Shown: positions 29,651 through 38,665, counted from the stretch's first letter. The stretch is 64,000 nucleotides of DNA from Bradyrhizobiaceae bacterium (GCA_020544565.1 CP078014.1:1515581-1579580), one strand, 5' to 3'. Notes: generated by a model not told the origin, from the sequence alone. Translations and numbers: made by a program.

Positions 29651-30772
29651 CTACTCCGCGCGCGCGTCGCCGCCGCCCGTGCGATGCATCGCCAGCGTGG
29701 TTTCCGCCACGTAGCGGGCGAGAGCCGCCTGCGTGTGCTCCGCGCGAACCCAATCCCCCGCCGCCTGCGCCATCCGCGACAGGCGGGCGCGGTCGGCCAG
29801 CGCCGCCTCCATGACGCGGGTGAGATCGCCCTCCTCCACGTCGTAGTAGAAGCAGTGCTCGCCTTCCCGCAGCGGCTTGTAACGATGGATAGTCGGGCGA
29901 TTGAGGACCGGCACCGAACCGCAGATCGCGGCCTCGTAGGTGCGGAAACAATCGTAGCCATAGCCTTCCGGCGACCACGTCACCCACGCCCGCGCGCAGC
30001 GGGCGAGATAGTCGCCGAGCGAGAGATTGTTGTCGGGAATATCGACCCGATACCCTTTCTCCTTCAGCTTCATGACCTCGGCCAGCCCCTGCTGGCGCAC
30101 GGTCGAGGAATCCGCGACGCGGCCGGTGAAAAAGATGTCGGCGATCTTGTCGCTGTCGGCCACCGGATGCGCGGTGGCGAGGTCCTCCCGGTTGAGCGGC
30201 AGGCCGAGGGAGATCGGGCGGATCTTCGCGATCCGCCGCCGGTTTCTGGAAACGGCGCGGAAGCGCGGCGTCGGCACCCGCCGGTGCAGCGTGCCGACGA
30301 ACAGCCGCCAGTAGTCCGGCGGCAGTTCCCGCTTGAAATACAGCGTGGCCGCATCGAGCAGAAATACATTGTGCCGGTCGATGACGGCAGGATCGTCCCA
30401 GTCCCACACCGCGATCGGGGCCGTCACCCGCCCGCGGATCATCTCCTGCCCGAAGCTGCGGAAATACGGGATGTCGCCGCGCAGCGCGCTGCGCCGGAAC
30501 AGGGACCGCGACAGCGCCTGCAACTGCCACGGGCTGAACGAGCCCGGATGCACCACCACGAGATCGTAATCGGCGCTCGCCAGCGCGCGCGACAGCGCCG
30601 GCAGCGACGCCAGCGTCACCGGCCGCTGGTGCTCGCGCGACGGCTTAAAGCCCGGCAGGGTAGACCAATGATGCGTTGTGTCGGGATAGGCCGCATGCAT
30701 CAGCGCCATCCCGCCAATTTCCAGAATCCGCAGATCGGACTGCATGAGGTCAGACTTCTCAAAACGGGTCAT
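29651..30772 (-). CDS. Family-1-like glycosyltransferase
   Basis: 373 residues. GT-B-like C-terminal half: YRVDIPDNNLSLGDYLARCARAWVTWSPEGYGYDCFRTYEAAICGSVPVLNRP, where the EA..GSVPV pattern binds the nucleotide sugar. The N-terminal half is less typical. Likely acts in surface polysaccharide synthesis, suggested also by the adjacent deacetylases; substrate unknown. Last clearly chromosomal gene before the prophage. Confidence 0.75.
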   Translation of the reverse strand: MTRFEKSDLMQSDLRILEIGGMALMHAAYPDTTHHWSTLPGFKPSREHQRPVTLASLPALSRALASADYDLVVVHPGSFSPWQLQALSRSLFRRSALRGDIPYFRSFGQEMIRGRVTAPIAVWDWDDPAVIDRHNVFLLDAATLYFKRELPPDYWRLFVGTLHRRVPTPRFRAVSRNRRRIAKIRPISLGLPLNREDLATAHPVADSDKIADIFFTGRVADSSTVRQQGLAEVMKLKEKGYRVDIPDNNLSLGDYLARCARAWVTWSPEGYGYDCFRTYEAAICGSVPVLNRPTIHRYKPLREGEHCFYYDVEEGDLTRVMEAALADRARLSRMAQAAGDWVRAEHTQAALARYVAETTLAMHRTGGGDARAE

Positions 30773-31006
30773 GACGGTCCTCTGCGGTGACCGTCACAGC
30801 GGCAGCCAGAATCCCGCAGGATGGTGGCTTGGTACTAGAGCGCTTTTTGACCAGACCGCAACGTCATTGCAAGCCAGCGGGTCCGGCTTCGCCACTCCGG
30901 GTCGTCGAATTTTATCGTGCCCGATTGCTTCATCGTCACCGCGACTCGCAACGACACTCCGACCGGAAGACACGAAACCGGACGAAATCCATGATGATTT
31001 TGCGGG
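30773..31006. other. Chromosome-prophage junction region
   Basis: No gene I can support and no tRNA. Codon character changes across it, and phage-type genes begin to its right. The left attachment site should lie here or shortly left, but a repeat cannot be called because the right end is outside the window. Confidence 0.4.
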
Positions 31007-31009
31007 GTG

Positions 31010-31162
31010 GTGCGCTCGGAGGAAGTGGACTACCTCAAGAAAATCAACGCCGGTTCCCCGCACAATGGCCTTTTCGGCTCATTGATCCAAAAAAGGAATT
31101 TTGAGCCTTCCCCGCACCTTTCCCACCTCCCCCGTTCACGTTCATGGGGGTGGGGACGATGA
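31010..31162 (+). CDS. Possible 50-residue protein at prophage left edge
   Basis: GTG start; the frame reads VRSEEVDYLKKINAGSPHNGL and then becomes less protein-like. Its TGA overlaps the ATG of the next gene, which hints at coupling. No family recognised; it could also be a remnant of a gene cut by integration. Confidence 0.3.
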   Translation: MRSEEVDYLKKINAGSPHNGLFGSLIQKRNFEPSPHLSHLPRSRSWGWGR

Positions 31163-31548
31163 GCGGCGGGAAGCATACGGCAGGACCGTGGATGGCCGCC
31201 GCCAGTCCATCTAGCGTTGTCGGCTGGCCGGTCGCTGGACCGATTGGCCGCAGCATCTGTAACGTGTCGTGGATGCCCAAGAAGGCATATCCCGACGTGT
31301 CGGAGGCCGACTACGCGGCGTTCAATGCGGAGTGCGGGGCCAATGCCCGGCTCATCGCGGCTGCGCCCGATCTGTTGGCAGAGTTGAAGCGGCTGAGCCT
31401 CGCATATGTCGGGCTTTTGGAATCTGGCCGCGACCGGATCATTTTCCTCGGCGGCCAGTGCGATCCCGTTGACGTGATGGAGGCAGGCGATCCGTCGCTG
31501 AAATCGGCCAAAGCCGCCATCGCCAAAGCCGAAGGACGCGCCCCATGA
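31159..31548 (+). CDS. Phage hypothetical protein (HTxGPW / NARLIAAAPDLL type)
   Basis: 129 residues. Opens MSGGKHTAGPW and contains ANARLIAAAPDLLAELK, a layout shared by many small proteins of proteobacterial prophages. Function unknown. RBS GGGGAC precedes ATG 31159. First of a row of small rightward genes. Confidence 0.75.
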   Translation: MSGGKHTAGPWMAAASPSSVVGWPVAGPIGRSICNVSWMPKKAYPDVSEADYAAFNAECGANARLIAAAPDLLAELKRLSLAYVGLLESGRDRIIFLGGQCDPVDVMEAGDPSLKSAKAAIAKAEGRAP

Positions 31549-31760
31549 CCACCTGGCAGGATATCGGGACGGAGGGGCGCTGGTGCGCCCATCGCTGGGG
31601 TCGTGATCCAGATATCGACGAGATTGTTTCGCGGCGGTTTGGTAGCCGATTCGACAGCCCGTGCAACAACCCGAACATGCTGGAATGCGCCATGGTTGAA
31701 TGCCAAACGGCGAACAGGTGCGTGCGATACCCCTCCCCGCCCTCCAAGGAGGGGGAGTGA
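31545..31760 (+). CDS. Phage hypothetical protein, 71 residues
   Basis: ATG overlaps the preceding stop by four bases (ATGA). MTTWQDIGTEGRWCAHRW, with four cysteines in the second half; no known domain. Coupling to its neighbour is the main support. Confidence 0.55.
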   Translation: MTTWQDIGTEGRWCAHRWGRDPDIDEIVSRRFGSRFDSPCNNPNMLECAMVECQTANRCVRYPSPPSKEGE

Positions 31761-31763
31761 GCC

Positions 31764-32003
31764 ATGGCAGCACGTCAGGGTGAATTGCTGGCGAAGCCGC
31801 CGCGTAGGATGCGCGGACAACTGATGCACGTCTGCGATGCTGGCCCCGGCGAGGGGCCGCGCTGTGTTGTGCAGATGCGGTGCCGCCGCTGCGGGTACGT
31901 CTCGGACTGGCTTCAATTCGACACCGTGACAGAGGCAAAGCGCGGCTTGCCGTGCCAGAAATGCAAGAATGATCATCCTGACACCCCCACCTATCCGGGC
32001 TAG
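31764..32003 (+). CDS. Phage zinc-ribbon-like protein, 79 residues
   Basis: Starts three bases after the preceding stop. CRRCGYVSDWLQF and LPCQKCKND give a CxxC...CxxC ribbon. Typical small accessory protein of rhizobial prophages; role unknown. Confidence 0.65.
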   Translation: MAARQGELLAKPPRRMRGQLMHVCDAGPGEGPRCVVQMRCRRCGYVSDWLQFDTVTEAKRGLPCQKCKNDHPDTPTYPG

Positions 32004-32004
32004 G

Positions 32005-32223
32005 ATGGAGAGAGTGGCCCTGCACTTCGTCCGGTTTCCTGACAACCACGGGCGGCAGTTTCAGAACGCCGTTCGCGTGTTTGGGCCGCCCGACTTCCTG
32101 CACCGTTTATGGGACCGCAGAGCGCGGCGCGAGATAGCCGAAGGCGATGTGATAGTGTTTGCCAAGGGCGATCAGGATCAGCCAGTATCGCCAGTGAATG
32201 GCGATGATGAGCACTACCAATGA
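32005..32223 (+). CDS. Phage hypothetical protein (ERVALHFVRF type)
   Basis: 72 residues. MERVALHFVRFPDNHGRQFQNAV.VFG.PDF.HR.WD.RA.REIAEGDVIVFAKGD is a pattern I recall from rhizobial prophages. ATG 32005 directly follows the stop of the previous gene (TAGGATG); an ATG 12 codons earlier overlaps it more. Confidence 0.7.
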   Translation: MERVALHFVRFPDNHGRQFQNAVRVFGPPDFLHRLWDRRARREIAEGDVIVFAKGDQDQPVSPVNGDDEHYQ

Positions 32224-32274
32224 TCCCCTCTCAAAACTCCTCGGGATCGTCCGGTGAAGAAAGGAACGAAGGAA

Positions 32275-32565
32275 ATGACCACCAGGCTTGCTAATGGGCT
32301 TCCCGGAATCATCTGCACGACTTGCAACGGCTGCGGACAGGAGCGTTACAAAGCCTCGACATTGCCGCCACAGTTCAACGCCAGCAATGGCCGTTATGAA
32401 GGCGATCTGTTTATTCGCAAGTGCATCAAGTGCGATGGACTTGGTGCTATCGAAGACGCCAACAAAATGCGTGGCGTTTCCCATCATGTCGAGTTGAGGG
32501 GCATGCAGGCGGCGACGCCCCTCGAAAGTATAGCAGGAGGCATCTTTTCACGTTTAGGCTGGTGA
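32275..32565 (+). CDS. Phage zinc-finger-like protein, 96 residues
   Basis: ICTTCNGCGQER and IRKCIKCDGLGAIE make a DnaJ-type CxxCxGxG pair, which should bind one zinc. GGAACGAAGGAA upstream of ATG 32275. Function unknown. Confidence 0.65.
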   Translation: MTTRLANGLPGIICTTCNGCGQERYKASTLPPQFNASNGRYEGDLFIRKCIKCDGLGAIEDANKMRGVSHHVELRGMQAATPLESIAGGIFSRLGW

Positions 32566-32583
32566 AGAAGCGGAGGAAGCGCG

Positions 32584-32784
32584 ATGGTCAATGACCCAAC
32601 CCAATTCCGCCCTCGCCGCACCAAATCCCGCCACGCCGACGACAAGGCCGTCGATGACTTCACGCGGGTGGTGGAGCAGACCGGAATCCTCAAAGGGCCA
32701 TCCGCTTTCGACGTCGCGATGAATGAAACTCGGCGGGACGACGTGGAATCATGGGCGCGACTGGAGCGGGATATGAAGCCGTGA
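32584..32784 (+). CDS. Phage hypothetical protein, 66 residues
   Basis: MVNDPTQFRPRRTKSRHADD followed by an acidic-basic helical segment. GGAGGAAGCGCG precedes the ATG, a good ribosome site. No known domain. Its stop overlaps the next gene's GTG. Confidence 0.6.
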   Translation: MVNDPTQFRPRRTKSRHADDKAVDDFTRVVEQTGILKGPSAFDVAMNETRRDDVESWARLERDMKP

Positions 32785-32990
32785 CCGACGACGACCCGAA
32801 CGAAGCCTATGAGGTCGAACCGATTCCAGAAGGCCAGTTAATGGCCTCGCTTGGGTGGTGGCGATGCACGCAGAACGGCATTCCACAATGGTATGGACCG
32901 GAATGGCGGATGCGTGAGCTTGCGTCAGACCCGACAGCCCGCGCTGAAGCACGGCGAAGCAAGATGCATCACGACAGGAAGCCGGCCTAA
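32781..32990 (+). CDS. Phage hypothetical protein, 69 residues
   Basis: GTG at 32781 overlaps the preceding TGA by four bases. Begins MTDDDPNEAYEVEPIP and contains GWWRCTQNGIPQWYGPEW. No domain recognised. Converges on the RHH gene. Confidence 0.55.
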   Translation: MTDDDPNEAYEVEPIPEGQLMASLGWWRCTQNGIPQWYGPEWRMRELASDPTARAEARRSKMHHDRKPA

Positions 32991-33190
32991 CGCTTCTTCG
33001 GCTTCTCTTTCTCCCGACGAGTGAGCTCGCGCTCGACAGCCTCCCGAATAAACCCGGCCATCCCACTGTCACCTACAAGCGCCCTAATCCGCTCCCGGAC
33101 CTCCTCCGAGAGACGAACCATCGTCGGCTTGATTCCCAGTGACGGCCTGCCCATGCGGGCGGGCGTAACCGATATCGGAATTTCTGTCAA
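32987..33190 (-). CDS. Ribbon-helix-helix-like regulator, 67 residues
   Basis: MGRPSLGIKPTMVRLSEEVRERIRALVGD followed by GFIREAVEREL fits a short ribbon-helix-helix DNA-binding protein. TTG at 33190 has GGAG six bases upstream; a TTG at 33202 has none. CGATATCG-type palindromes lie in and just before its start, so it likely represses itself and the divergent gene. It has a basic C-terminal tail (KEKPKKR). Confidence 0.65.
   Translation of the reverse strand: MTEIPISVTPARMGRPSLGIKPTMVRLSEEVRERIRALVGDSGMAGFIREAVERELTRREKEKPKKR
33169..33178. promoter_or_regulatory. CCGATATCGG palindrome inside RHH gene
   Basis: Ten-base perfect palindrome in the fifth to eighth codons of the RHH gene, same core as the two upstream operators; candidate third operator. 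Confidence 0.4.
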
Positions 33191-33202
33191 AATCTGCTCC
33201 AA

Positions 33203-33216
33203 AAGCGATATCGCTT
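33203..33216. promoter_or_regulatory. Operator palindrome AAGCGATATCGCTT
   Basis: Perfect 14-bp palindrome in front of the RHH gene, sharing the ATCGCTT arm with the 33231-33256 site. Confidence 0.55.
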
Positions 33217-33217
33217 A

Positions 33218-33246
33218 TTGACGCCATAAACGGTATCGCTTATATA
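33218..33246 (+). promoter_or_regulatory. Promoter for the 33282 operon
   Basis: TTGACG (33218-33223), 17-base spacer, TATATA (33241-33246). The -10 is inside the 26-bp operator palindrome. Confidence 0.65.
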
Positions 33247-33256
33247 AACGATATCG
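33231..33256. promoter_or_regulatory. 26-bp operator palindrome over the -10
   Basis: CGGTATCG..TTATATAA..CGATATCG: 11 of 13 base pairs match around the centre at 33243/33244. Covers the -10 of the rightward promoter, so binding would repress it. Confidence 0.6.
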
Positions 33257-33281
33257 GATACGGGAGCAATAGGAGACGCAA

Positions 33282-33557
33282 ATGCCCCGCTTTATTTCTC
33301 AAGTTCTGATCATCGTTGAAGCTGACAACGTTGCCGACGCCTGCGACGCAATGTCGGGCTGTCTGTCGGAAACTTTGAAATACGACGGCCATATTGTTGA
33401 TTGGTCGTATGTGAAGCGGTCCGGCTACCGAACCGGAGTTGATGGCCACGACCTTCCAAAACTTGTCGCTGAACCGCATCAGTCCATGCCGGATATCGAG
33501 GATGAAGATTTCGATGCGATGAATGCAGCATCGACCCGCGATGAGGTCGCGGCTTGA
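33282..33557 (+). CDS. Phage hypothetical protein, 91 residues
   Basis: MPRFISQVLIIVEADNVADACDAMSGCLSE then GHIVDWSYVK; small alpha/beta protein of unknown function. ATAGGAGACGCAA precedes the ATG. Its stop overlaps the TTG of the HNH-AP2 gene by a TTGA, so the nuclease is probably co-translated. Confidence 0.65.
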   Translation: MPRFISQVLIIVEADNVADACDAMSGCLSETLKYDGHIVDWSYVKRSGYRTGVDGHDLPKLVAEPHQSMPDIEDEDFDAMNAASTRDEVAA

Positions 33558-34090
33558 AAGTCATTCCATGCGAATGCGGCGATCACTGCTTTCGCGCATT
33601 GAACAGAGGTTACGTGACAATATTCGATCCTGAGGACGCCCACTTAGCGTCCAAGGGCAGCTTTTGGGTGCGCGTCGTGAATAAGCATACAGTGTATGCT
33701 ATTCATCAGCGGCATGTCGGGATCGGACAGACAAAGAATTTCCGCTTCCATCGAGAGATCATGAACGCCTCCTCTGAGGTTGAGATCGACCACCGATCAG
33801 GGAACGGATTGGATAACCGAAAGCGAAACTTGCGCGAGGCGACGCGCTCACAGAACCAGCGCAATAAGCACCCGCGCGAAAATTGCTCGTCGAAATATAT
33901 GGGAGTATCTTGGAGTAAAAGCCGCCAAAGGTGGCAGGCCATCATTCAATCTGAAAAGAAGGTCACTCACATAGGGCGGTTCAATTCAGAGATCGAAGCC
34001 GCAATGGCATACGACCGATGTGCCGTCGACTTGCATGGGGAATTTGCCAGATTGAACTTCCCGAATAAAAAAGCCGCTGCCTCCGGTTAG
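33554..34090 (+). CDS. HNH endonuclease with AP2 DNA-binding domain
   Basis: 178 residues. HNH_3-type nuclease centre near residues 78-105 (EIDHRSGNGLDNRKRNLR, then Asn-rich QNQRNK), followed by an AP2/ERF-like domain at about 115-170 (YMGVSW....RWQAII....THIGRF...IEAAMAYDRCA...HGEFA.LN). This is the architecture of phage homing endonucleases. Base use looks more AT-rich than the neighbours. It sits in no obvious intron or intein, so it is probably free-standing. Confidence 0.88.
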   Translation: MKVIPCECGDHCFRALNRGYVTIFDPEDAHLASKGSFWVRVVNKHTVYAIHQRHVGIGQTKNFRFHREIMNASSEVEIDHRSGNGLDNRKRNLREATRSQNQRNKHPRENCSSKYMGVSWSKSRQRWQAIIQSEKKVTHIGRFNSEIEAAMAYDRCAVDLHGEFARLNFPNKKAAASG

Positions 34091-34103
34091 GGAGGCAGCG
34101 GCT
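34067..34103 (-). terminator. Terminator at the end of the leftward lysis operon
   Basis: GCCGCTGCCTCC (34073-34084), 6-base loop, GGAGGCAGCGGC (34091-34102); on the minus strand a run of T follows. It overlaps the last codons of the convergent HNH gene. Confidence 0.85.
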
Positions 34104-34144
34104 AGGTAGGGAGGGCCAGGCGTAACCTGGCCTGCGCGGGACCC

Positions 34145-34184
34145 GTCTAACGCCCGTCTAACGCCCGTCTAACGTCCGCCTAAC
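34145..34184. repeat. 11-bp tandem repeat GTCTAACGCCC
   Basis: Copies at 34145, 34156 and 34167 (the last GTCTAACGTCC) and a partial GCCTAAC at 34178. It contains the TAG of the 34169-34249 gene. The period of 11 puts minus-strand TAG in all three frames. Confidence 0.75.
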
Positions 34185-34249
34185 ATCGCAGCGGCAATCA
34201 GCACCGCCACCACGGCAAAAGGGACAATCCAGCCACGCAACGGGATCAT
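34169..34249 (-). CDS. Tiny membrane protein, 26 residues
   Basis: ATG overlaps the TGA of the preceding tiny gene (ATGA). Product MIPLRGWIVPFAVVAVLIAA ends AMLGGR: one hydrophobic helix. Last gene of the leftward phage operon, just before the terminator. Function unknown; position in the lysis region suggests a membrane role. Confidence 0.6.
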   Translation of the reverse strand: MIPLRGWIVPFAVVAVLIAAAMLGGR

Positions 34250-34335
34250 CGTTGACGTTCAAATACCATCCATGCAATCAGGCCGATAAGAACCAGCGTG
34301 ACGACGGCATTGACGATGGATTGTGGGAAAATCAT
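34246..34335 (-). CDS. Tiny membrane protein, 29 residues
   Basis: ATG overlaps the stop of the CHAP-like gene (ATGA), and its own TGA overlaps the next ATG. MIFPQSIVNAVVTLVLIGLI then AWMVFERQR: one transmembrane helix with a basic end. Unrecognised. The chain of ATGA overlaps argues that it is translated. Confidence 0.65.
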   Translation of the reverse strand: MIFPQSIVNAVVTLVLIGLIAWMVFERQR

Positions 34336-34940
34336 ATGACAGCCCCACTTGGATCCACGACAGTGAACCCGGCCAGCGACCTGACATGCAGGCGCGTCTT
34401 GCGGCCACCCGAGTTTGCATCGAAGGCCAGCACCCTCCCTCCCCCGAGAACCTGCCTGATCACGAACACATGGCCTCGCCTTGCAGCGACCATACCTGGC
34501 GCCGGTGCGGTGCGCGGGTAGCGCAGCCAGTTAGCCGCAAGCCAGAGAGAGCGGACGGGACGGCCGAACACCTCGACGGCGGCACCGCAGCCGCAGAAGG
34601 CCCGGGCGGGACAGCCCGCAGGATGGGGCAGGATCGCCGTCCCGTGGCGCAGGAACGACTTCTGCGTCTCCGGCGGATACATCGGGCTGCCGAAATCCAC
34701 ATTGCGGAAGCGCTCCGCACGGGCGATGCGAGCCCGATCCTGTTTCGAAGGGTATAATCCCGCGCGTTCGGATTTTACTTTTCCGCCGCTTGGTACAGTG
34801 CATGGCCAAAGAACGTTGCACATCGGATGCATAGCAGTAGTCCGCGCGTTGCGGGCGTGAGCCGGAGAATCGAGGAAAAGGCAAGCGAGCGCGAGCGCGG
34901 CCACGGCCAAGCCGAGCCCCGCCGCGATGGCGCGGATCAT
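34332..34940 (-). CDS. Secreted CHAP-like (NlpC/P60-fold) protein
   Basis: 202 residues, with GAGG before ATG 34940. Signal peptide (IAAGLGLAVAALALACLFLDSPAHA). The C-terminal half, CPARAFCGCGAAVEVFG....LWLAANW, then MVAARRGHVFVIRQVLGGGRVLAFDANSGG, follows the Cys...His layout of rhizobial CHAP-like proteins (Cys in FCGCG, His in GHVFVI). It could cut peptide bonds in peptidoglycan. Family assignment is tentative. Middle part is unassigned. Confidence 0.55.
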   Translation of the reverse strand: MIRAIAAGLGLAVAALALACLFLDSPAHARNARTTAMHPMCNVLWPCTVPSGGKVKSERAGLYPSKQDRARIARAERFRNVDFGSPMYPPETQKSFLRHGTAILPHPAGCPARAFCGCGAAVEVFGRPVRSLWLAANWLRYPRTAPAPGMVAARRGHVFVIRQVLGGGRVLAFDANSGGRKTRLHVRSLAGFTVVDPSGAVI

Positions 34941-35042
34941 TTGAACCTCATGATTTGTTGACGGGATTAATCCTGTGGCTCTAGCCACAACAGCCACCAC
35001 GCCATCCACAGATCAAATGGCGTTAACGGCAATACCGGCATG

Positions 35043-35276
35043 TCAGCCAGCCTTGAACCAAGCGAGGAATTTGCCGATTGATTCGGCAAACATGACGACG
35101 CCGGACACGATGCCTAGCACGCCGATAATAACCCACTTGATGAATACGCCGACCGTCTTGATAGACCCGACCAATTGGATTCCATCATTGAGGGTGTCCA
35201 CCTCGTCCTCGCGCAAGTTGCTCAGAAAGAGCTTGGTCTTTTCAGGAAGGTCATCGAACTTTTTGACATCGCTCAT
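35043..35276 (-). CDS. Phage membrane protein of the lysis region, 77 residues
   Basis: Soluble acidic N-terminal half (MSDVKKFDDLPEKTKLFLSNL), then a hydrophobic segment VFIKWVIIGVLGIVSGVVMF and a short tail. ATG overlaps the stop of the Rz1-like gene. Could be an additional holin/antiholin; not recognised by name. Confidence 0.6.
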   Translation of the reverse strand: MSDVKKFDDLPEKTKLFLSNLREDEVDTLNDGIQLVGSIKTVGVFIKWVIIGVLGIVSGVVMFAESIGKFLAWFKAG

Positions 35277-35515
35277 TTCGTCGCGCCCCACCCGCATAGA
35301 GCTTTCCCCGCAGCGTTGTTTTCCTTGATCTGCGCAACGGTTTGCGCGGTATCCGCTTTCGACCAATAGACCGGCTTGAACGACGCGCAGGCCACCAGCG
35401 CGGGATCAATCGCGCCGGAACCCGTCGTCTGACAGGACGCTGTCAGGGTTGCGAGCAAGATCAGCCCGCACAAGGTCACGGGCCGCTGTAGCCCTCGCGA
35501 TGGCATCGTTCGCAT
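35273..35515 (-). CDS. Rz1-like outer-membrane lipoprotein (o-spanin candidate)
   Basis: 80 residues. Lipoprotein signal with lipobox LTASC (Cys28), then a short exported domain. The start lies inside the upstream membrane gene in another frame, the classic Rz/Rz1 overlap. It would pair with that protein to fuse inner and outer membranes at lysis. The exported domain is less proline-rich than lambda Rz1. Confidence 0.65.
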   Translation of the reverse strand: MRTMPSRGLQRPVTLCGLILLATLTASCQTTGSGAIDPALVACASFKPVYWSKADTAQTVAQIKENNAAGKALCGWGATK

Positions 35516-35645
35516 CTGTAAGTCCTTTCGCGATGGCTTGCGCCGTCCCGGCGTCCATCCACTTCCGGCTGACCGCGTACTCCGCGATCAGCCGAATGAT
35601 GGACAGCAGCGCCGAGACGACGCCGATGATGGCGGAGGCGGTCAC
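35406..35645 (-). CDS. Rz-like inner-membrane protein (i-spanin candidate)
   Basis: 79 residues. One N-terminal membrane helix (MTASAIIGVVSALLSIIRLIAEYA) and an Ala-rich helical domain (GLTDANDAIARATAARDLVRADLA) able to form a coiled coil, as in i-spanins. The lipoprotein gene starts within it in a different frame. Follows the holin gene with no gap. Assignment rests on arrangement and topology, not on sequence identity. Confidence 0.6.
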   Translation of the reverse strand: MTASAIIGVVSALLSIIRLIAEYAVSRKWMDAGTAQAIAKGLTDANDAIARATAARDLVRADLARNPDSVLSDDGFRRD

Positions 35646-35822
35646 TTACGTGGTGGTCCGGCCGCGCTGCCAGATCGCCCACCACGCCACCGAGCCGATG
35701 GACAGCAGGCCGCCGATCAGCGTGGTGCTCATTTCCTCGGTGAGGTAGCCCTTGCCGATCAGCACGCCGCCGGCCGCATTGAGCACGATGCGAAGCACCT
35801 GCTGGATGGAATCCCAGGTCAT
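35646..35822 (-). CDS. Holin, Pam3-gp28-like
   Basis: 58 residues. MTWDSIQQVLRIVLNAAGGVLIG then EEMSTTLIGGLLSIGSVAWWAIWQRGR: two hydrophobic segments and a basic tail, the pattern of the Pam3_gp28 holin family. GGAG stands six bases before ATG 35822; two earlier ATGs are less well placed. It would permeabilise the inner membrane for the endolysin. Confidence 0.75.
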   Translation of the reverse strand: MTWDSIQQVLRIVLNAAGGVLIGKGYLTEEMSTTLIGGLLSIGSVAWWAIWQRGRTTT

Positions 35823-35869
35823 AGTCATCTCCATTGATGTGAGGATGCCGGGTGACCGCCCGGCGCGGA

Positions 35870-36427
35870 TTACGCTTCGTTGGTCGAGAGCTTGCCGCTC
35901 GAGGCCAGCGTCACCTTGCGGACGTTGTCGGGCTGGATGGTGTAGAGCGGCCGGCGCGAGCGATAGAGCCGCGACTTGGCGATGCGGGTGATGCACACGC
36001 TGTCCGACTGATTGCCGCCGAGACAGTGAAATGCCGTCGCGTCCTCGCCGACATAGAGCGCGACATGTCCGCCGCCGTTGCGCTTGAAGGTCAGCACGTC
36101 TCCCAGCATCGGCTGGTGCACCGGCTTACCGAAATCCGCCCACGACAACGCCCACAGCGGGCTGTCCACCACCGGCTTGCCAGCGCGCTTCGCCACCACG
36201 GCCATGAACAGGCCGCACCACGGAATGGAGTCGTGGCTGTAGCTCTTGCCGAGTCCCGCCTCGCGCGCCCAGGCGAGGATGACGGGATTGTCCTTCGCGC
36301 CCGGCGCTTCCAGCGTGCCGTAGAGCGCAAGCGCTTCTTTCAGCATCTTCGGCCCCGGCTCTTTGTTGAGCCAGGCATAACGAGCGGGCAGCGCCGAGCG
36401 CGCCGCCGGAAGGGCTGCGGGGGACAT
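35870..36427 (-). CDS. Endolysin, TIGR02594/CHAP-type peptidase
   Basis: 185 residues. Catalytic Cys71 in SIPWCGLFMA and His121 in GGGHVALYVGED fit the NlpC/P60-CHAP fold of TIGR02594 proteins common in prophages. No signal peptide, so release needs the holin. First gene of the lysis block; about 35 bases before the holin gene's leader. Confidence 0.85.
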   Translation of the reverse strand: MSPAALPAARSALPARYAWLNKEPGPKMLKEALALYGTLEAPGAKDNPVILAWAREAGLGKSYSHDSIPWCGLFMAVVAKRAGKPVVDSPLWALSWADFGKPVHQPMLGDVLTFKRNGGGHVALYVGEDATAFHCLGGNQSDSVCITRIAKSRLYRSRRPLYTIQPDNVRKVTLASSGKLSTNEA

Positions 36428-36468
36428 GGGATTCTCCAGTTTGAAAAGATCGAATAGGCCGCGACGAC

Positions 36469-36494
36469 AAAAGGCCCCGGTCTCCCGAGGCCTT
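36469..36494 (-). terminator. Probable terminator between tail and lysis genes
   Basis: AAGGCC (36471-36476) pairs with GGCCTT (36489-36494), extended by CGG/CCG across one mismatch. Minus strand ends in a short TTTT. The rest of 36428-36689 holds no supported gene. Confidence 0.6.
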
Positions 36495-36689
36495 GGTCAA
36501 AGAAAGACCCCGGCGTGAACCTGGGTTGATGAATTTCGCGACCCTGATGAAACGACCCGGCCTTCATTCCCGCGGTCGTCCTACGCTCTGAGCTTTCTCG
36601 ATTTTACGGCTCAGAGGGAGCAGGGCCTCAGTGAAGGATAGAATCGGCCGACCTTTCCCGCAAGCAGAAGTCCGAGCAACCCGAGATTC

Positions 36690-36860
36690 TCAATCGCCTG
36701 AAGGACCGGTAGACTCGTCCGGATTAATCACGGTCTCACCGTTGAATTGCCCGCCCTGAAAGAACGGCCCGGTATATTCGATGATCTTCACAACACCTGC
36801 GTCGGCTGTGATGTAATTGATGGCTTTGTCGTCACTATCGAGCAGCAGATAATTGGGCAT
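36690..36860 (-). CDS. Small phage protein, 56 residues
   Basis: MPNYLLLDSDDKAINYITAD then GPFFQGGQFNGE: beta-rich, no known family. Lies 8 bases after the collagen-like tail gene; TTGAGGTCTGAC precedes ATG 36860, a usable ribosome site. Confidence 0.6.
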   Translation of the reverse strand: MPNYLLLDSDDKAINYITADAGVVKIIEYTGPFFQGGQFNGETVINPDESTGPSGD

Positions 36861-36868
36861 GTCAGACC

Positions 36869-38661
<1,793 letters not shown>

Positions 38662-38665
<4 letters not shown>

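Noticed and set aside
30773..31158. tRNA or integrase marking the prophage left end
   Set aside because: No cloverleaf or tyrosine/serine recombinase motif could be found; the integrase is presumably beyond the right edge.
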